Of a stretch of 64,000 bases of DNA, positions 8,881-18,966 are shown one piece after another. The DNA is from Planctomycetaceae bacterium. GTDB taxonomy: Bacteria > Planctomycetota > Planctomycetia > Pirellulales > Pirellulaceae. The position numbers and the translations under genes are program-made. Below the pieces are notes generated by a model that did not search any database, had not been told where the DNA came from, and saw only the letters and a program-made list of their open reading frames with translations. The number at the start of each line of letters is the position of its first letter. Positions within the stretch are counted from its first letter, which is position 1. Where the stretch lies: NCBI GenBank assembly GCA_024642205.1, contig JAHEBQ010000031.1:1-64000 (forward strand), in the 5' to 3' direction.

Positions 8881-9718
8881 TTGAGCCGATGTGGCTTGCC
8901 TGGTTGCGATAAGGCCGCAAGTCACGTGACTCAATCCGCTTGTTCTTGACATGTCTTGCTGGACTTTATGGAAGCCCCAACAAACACTTTACCAATCCTG
9001 ACAATTGGTTCAACGAAGTTGTGAACTTGGTCACCATCTTGTTCGCTCTCGGAATCAGCGAAGCAAAAATACGGGGGGGCCGGCGAATCAATGCCCGGAT
9101 GATCCTGTCGGTTCAGGTTTTAACGCGTAAATTCATCGAACTCTGAACTTTGGACCCCGTACGATTGGAGGCCGCTGCCCACTCGAAAAAGGCGTTGCTG
9201 ACTCACCTTTCTTCGGAAAATTTGAAAGAAATTGCTGGTTAACGGCCATTCGGTTGGCAGACTCGCTGAACTGTCGGGGGGATTAACTTAGAAACCATCT
9301 GGGCGTCCGGGAATTAGTCAGAAGCAACCCGTTAACCGATTGGCCGCGATACATTTCATTTGAGATTCAAAAAAAGCAACCTGCGACAAATTGTCTGAAC
9401 ACCAGTTCCATCCAACCATCGGTGTTTGTCATCAATGAGTTGTGGTCAGGAATGGAGTCGGCGTGATTGCTGATTTTCTGTCCTGACGGCATCTTGCCTG
9501 TTCCATCAAATCACTTGGTGATATAGGACTCGCGTCGATCGGTTCATATAATAGATAGTTCGAATCATTGCGGTTTTGGATCAATGATCCGCCGATCTTA
9601 AACATCCGAATAGTGGTTGCTTGAACAGCCGCAGAGGAAGGTCATTCGAGACCGATGGACGGCGCCAATAATCACGTCCACGTTTCGGAACTGAACACCA
9701 ATACACCAAGGGTAGAAA
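8881..9718. other. Long intergenic region, no gene seen; 12-bp palindrome
   Basis: 838 bases with no supported gene. Only a 67-residue open frame is present, with no plausible translation signals or motif. A perfect 12-bp palindrome AGTCACGTGACT lies at 8920-8931, 40 bases after the fumarylacetoacetase stop, and could be a regulator site or part of a terminator. A TATAAT at 9547-9552 lacks a convincing -35 partner. It could hold a small RNA, but nothing in the sequence shows it. Confidence 0.4.
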
Positions 9719-10819
9719 TTGAACAAACGCTCCATATCCGCGATAATACTCCTTGGCCTATTCGGGTTGGCTGCCGGATGCTCGCCGGAACCAAAGATCG
9801 TCCGCCATACAGTACCAAAGGAACGATCGGGATTGGAGAAACTGCGCCTACCAGAACCGCCAATGGAATCGGCCCGGTCGTCAACCACAACGGCTCAAGC
9901 CACGAGGATGGTCGTTGCGGTTTTTCAAAATCCGGATGATACCTGGTTTTTCAAAATATCAGGTGCTCCCGAACAAGTGGCGAAAACGGAAGATCAATGG
10001 AGAGCATTTTTCCAATCGGTCAAATTCGAAGACGGCAAGCCCACATGGAACATGCCAGACGACTGGACGAACGCCGGCCCAAAGCCAATGCGTTTTGCAA
10101 CTCTGATTATTGATAGCTCGGAACCTCCATTGGAACTCGCCATCTCCAAACTTGGCCCGGATCAAGACCTGTTGTTGAACGTTAACCGATGGCGCGGGCA
10201 AATCGGGTTGAACCCCTCGACAATCGCAGAGTTGGAAGGTCAGATCAAGAACCTCGAATCTGAAGCTGGAAAGTATCTTGTGTTCGATGCTGAGGGAACC
10301 GGATCCGGCGAAATGAAACCACCTTTCGCAGGGGGAGGAGCGCCGTTTGCAACCCGCGAACCGTTGGCTCCTTTTGCCGGCACGGAACCAGGAGCCCAAT
10401 CGAAAAAACTGGCTTATGAAGTACCGGAGGGTTGGTCGGAGGGTAGTACTTCGTCGATCGTACATGTCCGACTGGTCAAGAAAATTGAATCTGCTGAAGT
10501 TCAAATCACGATCATCGAAATGCCTGCGGACGCCAACGAATGGGAACCCAATGTTGCGCGCTGGGCAAATCAGGTCGGAATGGAAAATCTGTCGGCCGAA
10601 CAGCTGGCCGATCGAGTTTCCGAAATAACGATCGATGGTATCAAGGGAAAATCGGTTGACCTGGTCAGCCTCGAATCCGATTCCCCGACCGGCACGATAG
10701 CAGGCATGGTCAAACGCGATGGATCCGCTTGGTTCCTCAAGTTGTCCGGCGAAAAAAGACAGGTTGAAGCAAATCGGGAGACTTACCAGAAATTTCTCGA
10801 CTCTCTCCGATTCAACTGA
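9719..10819 (+). CDS. Lipoprotein with a duplicated domain, upstream of ccsBA
   Basis: The start is a TTG preceded by AAGGG. The first 21 residues form a lipoprotein signal peptide ending in the lipobox LAAGC, so the protein should be anchored in a membrane facing the periplasm. The 366 residues contain the same unit twice. One copy runs through WFFKISGAPEQVAKTEDQW, then PDDWTNAG and NVNRWRGQIGL. The other runs through PEGWSEGS and VARWANQVGM, then WFLKLSGEKRQVEANRETY. The family is not one I can name. The gene lies 44 bases before the large cytochrome c assembly gene, so a role in cytochrome biogenesis or in sensing respiration is possible. Confidence 0.75.
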   Translation: MNKRSISAIILLGLFGLAAGCSPEPKIVRHTVPKERSGLEKLRLPEPPMESARSSTTTAQATRMVVAVFQNPDDTWFFKISGAPEQVAKTEDQWRAFFQSVKFEDGKPTWNMPDDWTNAGPKPMRFATLIIDSSEPPLELAISKLGPDQDLLLNVNRWRGQIGLNPSTIAELEGQIKNLESEAGKYLVFDAEGTGSGEMKPPFAGGGAPFATREPLAPFAGTEPGAQSKKLAYEVPEGWSEGSTSSIVHVRLVKKIESAEVQITIIEMPADANEWEPNVARWANQVGMENLSAEQLADRVSEITIDGIKGKSVDLVSLESDSPTGTIAGMVKRDGSAWFLKLSGEKRQVEANRETYQKFLDSLRFN

Positions 10820-10863
10820 CACCGGCAAACACGGCAATCACAATTTCAAAAGCGAAATGAGCT

Positions 10864-13800
10864 ATGTCAACGAAAACGGTTGGTAAGTCACGGACCACAG
10901 TAAATCCCGGCTTGGGAGTTGCCGATTTCGCGCGCGCGATCGTCACGCCCTTGGCCTCACTCAAGCTGACGGTCGTGCTCCTGGTTCTGAGTATCGTCGT
11001 CACGTTTATTGCGACCCTCGATCAAACCCGTGCCGACGTGTTCCAGGTCAAGATGAAGCACTTTCAAAGCCTGATGGTCGAAGTGCCGTTTCAGACTTTT
11101 TTCGTACCTCGTTGGTTTCCCGATAAACAGAACATCCCCGGCAGCTTTTACATGCCCAGCGGCATGACCGTGCTTGTGCTCATGCTGATCAATCTCTCTG
11201 CCGCCCATATTTTGCGGTTTCGTTTACAAGCCAATGGCAGGAAATTGATCTTCGGTTTGATCGCCGGAGTCTTCGCCGCGTTTCTGACCTGGGCCGTCAT
11301 CTTCAACGGCCAGAACCCCAGCGGATTCCAGGCGGAACCCCCACTGTCGTGGAAGCAGATGTGGATGCTCCTGCGGGTCGGCCTGTTGGGGTTGGCGATC
11401 GGATCGGTATACGGTTGGCTGGTTCTGGATCGAGATCGTAAAGTCGAACGACTGTTGCTGGGATTGGCGGCCGTCCTCGGTTTCCTCGGTTTGGGCCTGA
11501 CCCTGTTACTGAAGGAAAACGCCTTCATCGGCGATTCGGCCATGCGGATTCTGTGGCAGCTCATGCAAGCGACGATGGCGGCACTGGTTGCCTATTTCGC
11601 CTGCCTGTTGTTGTTTCGCCGGAAAGCCGGGATCGTGCTGCTCCACCTGGGGGTCGCCGGTTTGATGCTCAACGAGATTTATGTCACCACGACCAATGAT
11701 GAGCAACGAATGACGATCTTCGAAGGGCAAACCGTCAGCCAGGCCGTTGATGTGCGGGCCACTGAAATGGCGATCATCGACACTTCAGATCCGGATTTTG
11801 ACCAAATTGTATCGATCCCCGGCACCAAACTTCAGTCCGGAGAAACCGTCTCCGACCCGCAACTCCCGTTCGATGTGAAATGTGTCCGTTACCTTCCGAA
11901 TTCCAATCTGAGGCGAATTGACGATGTCGGCGCTGACAAGCTGGCCAGTACCGGAATTGGACAACAGCTGGAAGCATTCGAGATTCCGACGACGGCCGGT
12001 ACCGACTCCGAACAAACAGTGGATATCGCTTCGGCATACGTCGAGCTCAAAAGCAAGACCGACGGAAGCGTACTGGGTACCCACCTGATCACGCAAAACA
12101 TCGAAGAACATAATTCGGATGAAGTTACAATAGACGGCAAGTCATATCGCATCGCGCTCCGGTTCAAAACGGCATATAAATCCTATTCGCTGACGCTCAA
12201 AGACGCACAGCGCGAGAACTACATCGGAACTGAGACACCACGTTACTATGGGTCGAAGGTGGAATTGAATGATTTCGACAATGGAATCAAAAGTGAGCAG
12301 GTTATTTGGATGAACAATCCACTGCGATACTCCGACGAAACGTTTTATCAATCGGGAATGAACAAGCTTGCGGACGGTCGGGAATTGTCCGTCATTCAAA
12401 TCGTTCGCAACAAAGGCTGGATGATCCCCTACGTTTGCTGCATGTTTACCGTGGTCGGTTTGATTGCCCAATTCGGTGGCTCGTTGCTTGGATTTTTGGA
12501 AAAGAACCGCGAGAAAGAAAAAAAACAATTGCAGAAATCGCCTGGAAAGGCCTCGGACCCAAAGAATTTCAGGCACGTTCTGCCTGGCGATGCAAAAGCC
12601 AACAAGTCAGTCCCGGAAACCACATTGACCGCTGGTTCGACTGTGAGCCAATGGAATCACTGGGCACCGACGGTGGCGGTCGTCGCGGTCATGGCCGTCT
12701 GGATTACAGGGGAGATCCTCAGAGATTCCCAATCCCGGAATGTCGCAGGCATGCGGCTGGACTTGCTTGGCCAGATTCCGGTCACGATTAACGGTCGTGT
12801 CCAGCCACTTGACTCTTTCGCCAGAAACACGGCGCGGCAACTCGGCAAACGGGAAACGGTTTTTGACGGTAACGACGAAAAACAGACGGCCATTCACTGG
12901 CTGGCGGACACCATGTTTGAGGCCGATGGTTTCGAAGATTACCGGATTTTCCGCATCGAAGACATGAATATCCTCGGCGCCCTGGAGCTTCCACCTGCAT
13001 TTGAAAAGCCGCGTTCGAACTTCCGTTACACGTTGGCGGAAATCCTGGATGCCGAACCGACCCTGAGGGAGCTCATTCCCAACCCGGAAAAAGCCGACCC
13101 TGACACGTGGACCGTGTTCCAGAAGCGGCTCAATCACGTTGCCGGGCAACTTCAGCGGCTGTACGGGCTGAAGCTTGCATTTGGTGGACCAGAGCGTCCC
13201 GGGCAGGATCTGATTCGAAAACTCGATGAAGCCAGCAATCAGATTTCGTCGCCCTTGATTCCCCTGGTGGTCCCAACCGATAGTCCCGAACAGCCCTGGG
13301 TTTCTTTTACAAGGATCAAGAACCAGGTCTGGCTGAACGAATTGGCAACGACATATGAATGCACGACGACCGCGTCGCTTGGCCACGCGATCGTGGAACA
13401 AGAGATCATTCCGCCCCTGCGTGAGGACACGATTCGCGCACGTATCATTCAGCGTTTCCTGTCGGATCCTGAATTTTTGCAAGTCATGGAGCAGCAGCAT
13501 GGCGAAAAAGATCCGCGCGTCCTGGCCCGGTTAATGGAACAGAACTGGGATCAATTTCCTGAAAAAATCAAAACGGAACTGGTCGTCTCCGAGGGTCCAT
13601 TGGTCGATGCCATGATCGCCCAGCAGATGCCCCGATTCGAATCGATGATGGAAGAGCAGCTCGCCGCAATCAACGGCTCCAAAGGCCCGATCAATCAAGG
13701 CTCCAACGAATTGGCGGAATTGCTGTTCAAGCTCAAACCGGCATACGTTTCGGGAGACGCCGAAGCGTTTAATTCGACACTGGAGACCTACTTGGCAAAA

Positions 13801-14808
13801 GTCCATAAAGCACCACCCCAAGGCCTGAACTCCACCAGGCTTGCGGTCGAGAGAATCTATAACCGTCTGTCCCCCTTCTACCTGGCGTCCGTTTTTTACC
13901 TGGTTGCATTTCTGGCCGCCATACTTGGCTGGATTGGCTGGCGCCAATCGTGGAACCGGGCGGCAACGGGACTCCTGGTTCTCGGCCTGGCTTTTCAGAT
14001 TTTCGGAATCGTGTCGCGCGTGATCATCTCGGGTCGCCCTCCCGTGACCAATTTATATTCTTCGGTCCTCTTCGTCTCGGCGGTCCTCGTGGTGCTGATG
14101 TTGATTGTTGAGAGGATCACAAAGTTGGGAGTCGGCAATCTGCTGGCTGCGATTGGGGCCTTCCTGGCGTTGATGTGGGCCTGGACGATGACAATTGTCG
14201 ATGGAGACACGTTTACGGTCATGGTGGCGGTCCTGGATACCCAGTTCTGGCTGTCGACCCACGTGGTTTGCATTTCAATCGGATACGCAGCGACTTTTGT
14301 TGCCGGACTTCTGGGGTTGGCTTACATCATCGGCCTGTTGCTCACTCCGGCGTTTGCGACCAAAGAGAAACGCCGCATGTTTACCAACGTGATTTACGGT
14401 ACGGTCTGTTTTGGGCTGCTCTGCAGTTTCTTTGGGACGGTGCTGGGCGGCTTGTGGGGGGACGATTCCTGGGGCCGTTTTTGGGGATGGGATCCAAAAG
14501 AAAATGGCGCCCTGATGATTGTGCTTTGGAATGCCGTCGTGCTGCACGCTCGCTGGGGCGGTATGGTTCGCGACCGCGGGCTGGCCGCACTGGCTGTGCT
14601 TGGCAATGTGGTTGTCCTTTGGTCCTGGAAAGGCGTCAACGCGATGGGGGTCGGCCTTCACGCCTATGCCGCGACCGAAGACGATACTGTCAAAAAGATC
14701 CTGATGGTCGGCGTGGCGCATGTTTGTGTCGCAGCGCTCGTCGTTATCCCGATGAAATTCTGGATGAGCTATTCCCGCGATGAACCGTCTAAGCGACTGC
14801 AGGGGTAA
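10864..14808 (+). CDS. Fused ResB/CcsA cytochrome c biogenesis protein (CcsBA)
   Basis: System II cytochrome c assembly: CcsBA exports haem and ligates it to CXXCH motifs outside the cytoplasmic membrane. The 1,314-residue protein starts with ResB-like membrane helices (ASLKLTVVLLVLSIVVTFIA at about 36-55, further helices to about 270) and a periplasmic region. A single helix follows near 520. After it comes PVTINGRVQPLDSFARNTAR, a hallmark of the long fused form. The C-terminal CcsA part has about eight helices and the Trp-rich haem motif WGWDPKENGA at roughly residue 1205, with flanking His residues in STHVVCISIGY and AMGVGLHAYA. It fits with the dihaem cytochrome and oxidase genes at 57-62 kb, although they are not adjacent. 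Confidence 0.92.
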   Translation: MSTKTVGKSRTTVNPGLGVADFARAIVTPLASLKLTVVLLVLSIVVTFIATLDQTRADVFQVKMKHFQSLMVEVPFQTFFVPRWFPDKQNIPGSFYMPSGMTVLVLMLINLSAAHILRFRLQANGRKLIFGLIAGVFAAFLTWAVIFNGQNPSGFQAEPPLSWKQMWMLLRVGLLGLAIGSVYGWLVLDRDRKVERLLLGLAAVLGFLGLGLTLLLKENAFIGDSAMRILWQLMQATMAALVAYFACLLLFRRKAGIVLLHLGVAGLMLNEIYVTTTNDEQRMTIFEGQTVSQAVDVRATEMAIIDTSDPDFDQIVSIPGTKLQSGETVSDPQLPFDVKCVRYLPNSNLRRIDDVGADKLASTGIGQQLEAFEIPTTAGTDSEQTVDIASAYVELKSKTDGSVLGTHLITQNIEEHNSDEVTIDGKSYRIALRFKTAYKSYSLTLKDAQRENYIGTETPRYYGSKVELNDFDNGIKSEQVIWMNNPLRYSDETFYQSGMNKLADGRELSVIQIVRNKGWMIPYVCCMFTVVGLIAQFGGSLLGFLEKNREKEKKQLQKSPGKASDPKNFRHVLPGDAKANKSVPETTLTAGSTVSQWNHWAPTVAVVAVMAVWITGEILRDSQSRNVAGMRLDLLGQIPVTINGRVQPLDSFARNTARQLGKRETVFDGNDEKQTAIHWLADTMFEADGFEDYRIFRIEDMNILGALELPPAFEKPRSNFRYTLAEILDAEPTLRELIPNPEKADPDTWTVFQKRLNHVAGQLQRLYGLKLAFGGPERPGQDLIRKLDEASNQISSPLIPLVVPTDSPEQPWVSFTRIKNQVWLNELATTYECTTTASLGHAIVEQEIIPPLREDTIRARIIQRFLSDPEFLQVMEQQHGEKDPRVLARLMEQNWDQFPEKIKTELVVSEGPLVDAMIAQQMPRFESMMEEQLAAINGSKGPINQGSNELAELLFKLKPAYVSGDAEAFNSTLETYLAKVHKAPPQGLNSTRLAVERIYNRLSPFYLASVFYLVAFLAAILGWIGWRQSWNRAATGLLVLGLAFQIFGIVSRVIISGRPPVTNLYSSVLFVSAVLVVLMLIVERITKLGVGNLLAAIGAFLALMWAWTMTIVDGDTFTVMVAVLDTQFWLSTHVVCISIGYAATFVAGLLGLAYIIGLLLTPAFATKEKRRMFTNVIYGTVCFGLLCSFFGTVLGGLWGDDSWGRFWGWDPKENGALMIVLWNAVVLHARWGGMVRDRGLAALAVLGNVVVLWSWKGVNAMGVGLHAYAATEDDTVKKILMVGVAHVCVAALVVIPMKFWMSYSRDEPSKRLQG

Positions 14809-14827
14809 TCCGACGTCACCCACAATT

Positions 14828-15913
14828 CTAGTGATAGCCTGACCCCCGATTCGCGGATCGAGGCGTCGGATCCAACCAGGTTTTGGTCAGCGCCCCCGCA
14901 ATATCCAGTTTTCGGCTGAACGTGAACAGATATTTTTCGTCGATCGGCTTGGGCGACGACTCGGAATCCAGGTACAGAAGCGCATCCCAGTTCTTCAGCT
15001 CCCCATTTTCAAATTTGCACTGATTCAACTGAATCAAGGCGGTGTTCTGGCTGACGACGGAGACCGCGGTAACGAGAGCAACGTTGGCAAACACTCCTGC
15101 AACCTCGATGTTCGCGGTCGTCGATGCGGGCTCGAATCGCAACGCGCCGTCAAACGTTGCATTACGACCGATCGTGGACGGCAGGTCGAGGCCCGAGTGG
15201 GTAGCCAACCAGCAGGGAAGTGCGGATTCATTCGTATTCAACAACAAGAAATGGCCGGACTGAATCGTCTTGGATATCTGGCAATTGACAAACTTTTCCG
15301 AAACGGTGTTTCCCTCGGGATCCACAATCTTGAAATTGACTTCGGCCAGGGTGCCATCGCGTCGCCCGGTTGGGCCGATGTCGATGCGAAGCTGGGAAAC
15401 CGTCAAACTGGCATTCAACGGAAGTGACATGATGGCGGAATCTGCCTCCACTGCCTTGGCTGTTGCGAGAACTTCAGCGGCGAACGCCTGATGGATCGTC
15501 GCGTTTTTTTCAAAAACGAGTATCCAGTGCTTTTCAGTCGACTGCTTGCGAATCACATTTTGATCAATGCATCTGACGAGGAAGGACAGGCCTTCGTTGG
15601 TCAAGCCGTGTACCTTGTCGGGGAAGACGATTTGATTGAATTCTCGGCCATACTCGATTTTCGTGGTAACGGTCTTGAACAACGTCTCGCCATCAAGGTC
15701 AAGGAACTTCAAACCTCGCAACACCGTCACGTAGGGGCCAGGAGTTTCAACGGAATCAATGCTGGTCGTGATGCCAAGCTGGGCCTGGATTGCGCGCTCC
15801 CATCCATGGGCGGTTTGTGGATGACAAATCCAATAACCGATCGCAGACGTCGGCAAGACGCACAACGTCAGGAAAAGGATTCGGCAAATTGCCCGCCGTT
15901 GATTGTCGCTCAT
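14828..15913 (-). CDS. Hypothetical membrane-anchored protein, possibly AsmA-like
   Basis: The 361-residue product has an N-terminal membrane helix (residues about 8-28, ILFLTLCVLPTSAIGYWI) and then a large beta-rich domain outside the cytoplasm, with repeated strand patterns such as VTVLRGLKFLDLDGETLFK. This outline resembles AsmA-like proteins, but I see no decisive motif. The start at 15913 follows AAGGA with a 10-base gap. An in-frame ATG at 15943 is also possible. It converges with ccsBA: the two stop codons are only about 20 bases apart. Function unknown. Confidence 0.65.
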   Translation of the reverse strand: MSDNQRRAICRILFLTLCVLPTSAIGYWICHPQTAHGWERAIQAQLGITTSIDSVETPGPYVTVLRGLKFLDLDGETLFKTVTTKIEYGREFNQIVFPDKVHGLTNEGLSFLVRCIDQNVIRKQSTEKHWILVFEKNATIHQAFAAEVLATAKAVEADSAIMSLPLNASLTVSQLRIDIGPTGRRDGTLAEVNFKIVDPEGNTVSEKFVNCQISKTIQSGHFLLLNTNESALPCWLATHSGLDLPSTIGRNATFDGALRFEPASTTANIEVAGVFANVALVTAVSVVSQNTALIQLNQCKFENGELKNWDALLYLDSESSPKPIDEKYLFTFSRKLDIAGALTKTWLDPTPRSANRGSGYH

Positions 15914-15960
15914 CGCTCTGACTTCCTTGTCAGCTAGTGACATGATTTCTTGGTGGCCTT

Positions 15961-16034
15961 GGTCATGGCTTGTGTGTCGCCATGCTTGTGTGTGGCCATT
16001 CGCTCCGCGAATGTTCGCAATTTCGCGGAGCGAA
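15961..16034. repeat. Direct repeat followed by a perfect 13-bp inverted repeat
   Basis: Two near-identical copies of a 16-17-base unit (core TTGTGTGTSGCCAT) sit side by side at about 15967-16000. They are followed by TTCGCTCCGCGAA at 15999-16011 and its exact reverse complement TTCGCGGAGCGAA at 16022-16034, separated by 10 bases. The stem is GC-rich with no following T-run, so it is not a standard terminator. It lies in the 5' region of the minus-strand hypothetical gene. It could be a REP- or MITE-like unit or a 5' leader hairpin. Confidence 0.6.
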
Positions 16035-16249
16035 ATGCCACGCACATTGACTTTGTCCTACGAACCAGATTTTGAAGGGTTTGGCTCAAAACGCCAATAA
16101 CGATTAGGAAGGCATTTCAAAACCGGAGCCGTTGGAATTCGCCTTGGGCTAGCGTCGCGAGTATCGAACATTTTGCTGGTAGTTTTGGCCCGGGCGAACG
16201 CCCTTTCGGCACAAAACACCTTGAAAAACGGGGCCTGAACCGCCCTTTT
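16035..16249. other. Intergenic downstream of aroC; small GC hairpin
   Basis: Together with the repeat just before it, this makes about 336 bases without a gene. It includes GGGCGAACGCCC at 16192-16203, a short hairpin about 50 bases after the aroC stop that may help end that transcript. No T-run follows it. Confidence 0.35.
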
Positions 16250-17389
16250 TTACTTTTCACTGGCCATTTTCTGAAAAAGATCCCATCTCGCGTGCATTTC
16301 CTGCATGCTATCACCACTGAATTTGTCAATCAGGGCAGCGGCAATCTCAAACGCCACGACACATTCAATGATGATACTGGCAGCGGACAAAGCACAGACA
16401 TCGCTCCGCTCGTAGCTGGCCGTGCTGGGCTGTTTCGTATCGATGTCGATCGACTCAAGCGGCTTCTGCAATGTGCTGATCGGTTTTTTGGCGGCCCGGA
16501 TTACCAACGGCTGACCGTTGGTCATACCGGCTTCCAATCCCCCCGCGTTGTTCGTCGGCCTTGCATAGCCGAGGCTGGTCGAGTTCCGTTGTTGGCTTTC
16601 AAAGCGGATTGCATCGTGGACCCGGCTGCCGGGAAGGGTTGCGGCTTCAAAACCCATCCCGATTTCAACACCTTTGATCGCTTGCACGGCCATCACGGCT
16701 TGAGCGAGTTTACCATCAAGTTTTCGATCCCATTGGGCATGCGTACCGAGTCCGAACGGGAGACCCTCGACAACGACTTCGATAATGCCACCGAGTGTAT
16801 CGCCGGCTTTTTGGGTTTCGTCGATCAGTTGCTTGGCCACCTGATCTTGCGACGGATCGAGCGAGTAGATAATGCTTTCATTTCGCCATCCCAACCGTTG
16901 CTCAAACGTACCATCGATGGGAGGGATTTTCTGGCTACCGAGTTGAACGACGTATCCCAGCGTTCGAATACCAAAGGTCTCCAAAAGCTGCTGGCAGAGT
17001 GCGCCCGCCGCGACACGGACGCAAGTTTCCCGGGCGCTGGCGCGTTCCAGGATTCCGCGCATTGAACTCAGGTATTTGATCGACCCACTCAAGTCGCCAT
17101 GACCCGGTCGAGGGCGGGGAAGCTCTTTCAATCTTTCGAGTTTGAAATCATTGTTGGGAACTTGCAATGTGATCGGACTGCCAAGCGTCACATTCTTCCA
17201 GACACCCGTCAGCACATCAACGCGATCTTGCTCCAATCGCTGGCGCTGGCCGCGTCCGTAGCCCCCTTGTCGCAAAACAAGTAACCGATCGATTTTGTCG
17301 GTGTCAATTTCAAGTCCGGCAGGAAATCCATCGATCAGCGCCAGCAGGCATTTTCCATGGGATTCGCCGGCGGTCCAGTATCGAAGCAT
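16250..17389 (-). CDS. aroC: Chorismate synthase
   Basis: AroC converts EPSP to chorismate with reduced FMN, the last step of the shikimate pathway. The 379 residues span the family. The N-terminus LRYWTAGESHGKCL carries the GESHG signature. Next come RQGGYGRGQRQ, PRPGHGDLSGSIKY and RASARETCVRVAAGA. Near the end are NNAGGLEAGMTNGQPLVIRAA and YERSDVCALSAASII. No other shikimate gene is adjacent. The divergent SBF-like transporter starts about 150 bases upstream. Confidence 0.95.
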   Translation of the reverse strand: MLRYWTAGESHGKCLLALIDGFPAGLEIDTDKIDRLLVLRQGGYGRGQRQRLEQDRVDVLTGVWKNVTLGSPITLQVPNNDFKLERLKELPRPRPGHGDLSGSIKYLSSMRGILERASARETCVRVAAGALCQQLLETFGIRTLGYVVQLGSQKIPPIDGTFEQRLGWRNESIIYSLDPSQDQVAKQLIDETQKAGDTLGGIIEVVVEGLPFGLGTHAQWDRKLDGKLAQAVMAVQAIKGVEIGMGFEAATLPGSRVHDAIRFESQQRNSTSLGYARPTNNAGGLEAGMTNGQPLVIRAAKKPISTLQKPLESIDIDTKQPSTASYERSDVCALSAASIIIECVVAFEIAAALIDKFSGDSMQEMHARWDLFQKMASEK

Positions 17390-17544
17390 GAATTCTGATT
17401 GCAGTTAGGGAGCGTGGATAAAAATCAATTCGACAATTGGCAAATTCGATGTTTCGATTCTAGACGAATCTCGTGAGGTTGGCAGCGGGGTTAACAACGG
17501 TTCGAATAGTGGCTTTCAGCAATCACTCCAACAACGATTCTCGC

Positions 17545-18483
17545 ATGAAGCTGGTTCGCCAACAATGGTTTTTGTTTTCGCTACTCATGTTAATGGCCAC
17601 CGGTTTCTGGTTTGCGCTTCGTTTTGAATTTCTGTCCAATATCGAATGGCTCAAGTGGTTCATTGTCACGGTCACCATGTTCCTGATGGCGTGGCCGCTG
17701 GAATTCGGCAGACTCAAGCGCACCCTGGCACGCCCTCTGGCTCCGTTGTTGGCATGTGTCTTGAACCTGGTTCTGATTCCCTTGCTGATTTGGCCACTGG
17801 CTTTCCTGGCAGGGGCGGAATTGGCTCCCGGAATGGTCGTCGCGGCCGCTACTCCCACGACGCTGGCCTCCGCGGCCGTCATGACCCGACGGGCTGGCGG
17901 CGATGACAGCGTTGCCATCATGGCGACGATCATTACGAACGCCAGTTGTTTTCTGGTCATGCCGTTCTGGATTTTCGTGCAAACGGGGAACGAGGTCGAG
18001 TCAAGCAAACTGGTGGGAACAGTTTACAAACTTCTGTTGTTTGTCGTGTTGCCAATCGGCACGGCTCAACTGTTTCGTTTGCATCGACGCTCAGCCAATT
18101 GGGCGACCTACCGAAAGCCGTCATTAAGTCTGATGGCACTGATCGGAATCCTGGCAATGGTATTTCTGGGCGCAGTGAAAATGGGGCTGCGTTTGGATGC
18201 CCGGTCGGACGCTTCACTGAGCCTGTTCAATCTACTGATCGCCGCCGTGATATTGTTGGGGGTACATGTAACTGTATTTTGGTTCGGAATCTTCGCCGCG
18301 AATCGATTGGGGAGGACGCGAGACGAGCAAATCGCTGTCGGTTTTTCGGGCAGTCAAAAGACGCTGATGATTGGTCTGTCGACAGCCGTGAATCTGGGAA
18401 TGAACATCATTCCAATCGTGATGTACCATGCGCTGCAGTTGATTGTAGATTCGATTTTCGCCGAAAAAATCCGAGACGAATGA
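17545..18483 (+). CDS. SBF-like (bile acid:sodium symporter family) transporter
   Basis: The product is 312 residues with about nine membrane helices. Sections such as LAGAELAPGMVVAAATPTTL and MTRRAGGDDSVAIMATIITN, and later VGFSGSQKTLMIGLSTA, match the two crossover-helix regions of the SBF-like branch of this superfamily, in which an ion and a small organic anion share the site. The ATG at 17545 was chosen over an earlier in-frame start because the preceding 24 residues are polar and unlike the family. The substrate is unknown. It seems to be alone in its transcription unit. Confidence 0.85.
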   Translation: MKLVRQQWFLFSLLMLMATGFWFALRFEFLSNIEWLKWFIVTVTMFLMAWPLEFGRLKRTLARPLAPLLACVLNLVLIPLLIWPLAFLAGAELAPGMVVAAATPTTLASAAVMTRRAGGDDSVAIMATIITNASCFLVMPFWIFVQTGNEVESSKLVGTVYKLLLFVVLPIGTAQLFRLHRRSANWATYRKPSLSLMALIGILAMVFLGAVKMGLRLDARSDASLSLFNLLIAAVILLGVHVTVFWFGIFAANRLGRTRDEQIAVGFSGSQKTLMIGLSTAVNLGMNIIPIVMYHALQLIVDSIFAEKIRDE

Positions 18484-18966
18484 AACCGACAGTGCCTTGC
18501 GGAAGATTCGTACCAAGGTCTACGGTCCGTTCGACCCCGGCTCAATCATTCCGAATGAGCGGAAATTGCCGGGTCGGGGCCTTTCCGTTCCGGGACGTCC
18601 ATCGTTGACGAAATGGGGCGCCTCGATATGCAGCCACATGTTCCTGCTGCGATCCAAGGACGGTAGTTGAGTGGCGAGGAATAACACCCCACCGAGGAAA
18701 CGATGCGTTCGACACCCCCTCGGCTTGCCTCCTTTTTTCCAGATTGATATAGTTTGTCGGGAACCGATTCCTTGTTACACCACGAAAATGACCAGATTGA
18801 CCTCGCCATTTCCAATCTTGCGATATACCGATTCGGCGGAATCCTTGTTTGATTCTTAGCTGGGGTTGTTTACTGCCTGCAACGCGCCGATCGAACCCGT
18901 TCGGCGAACCTGGATGTCTCCGACCGTGTCTTGGTCATTTCTTCCCGCCCACAAAAGGCAAACACG
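18484..18966. other. Intergenic upstream of prfA, no gene seen
   Basis: 483 bases with no supported gene. I looked for rpmE (ribosomal protein L31), which often precedes prfA, and did not find it on either strand. Short open frames here have no recognisable features. Confidence 0.4.

Noticed and set aside
9541..9575. TATAAT and GTTCGAATC near 9550
   Set aside because: The hexamer lacks a -35 partner at a suitable distance, and the GTTCGAATC is not flanked by tRNA stems.
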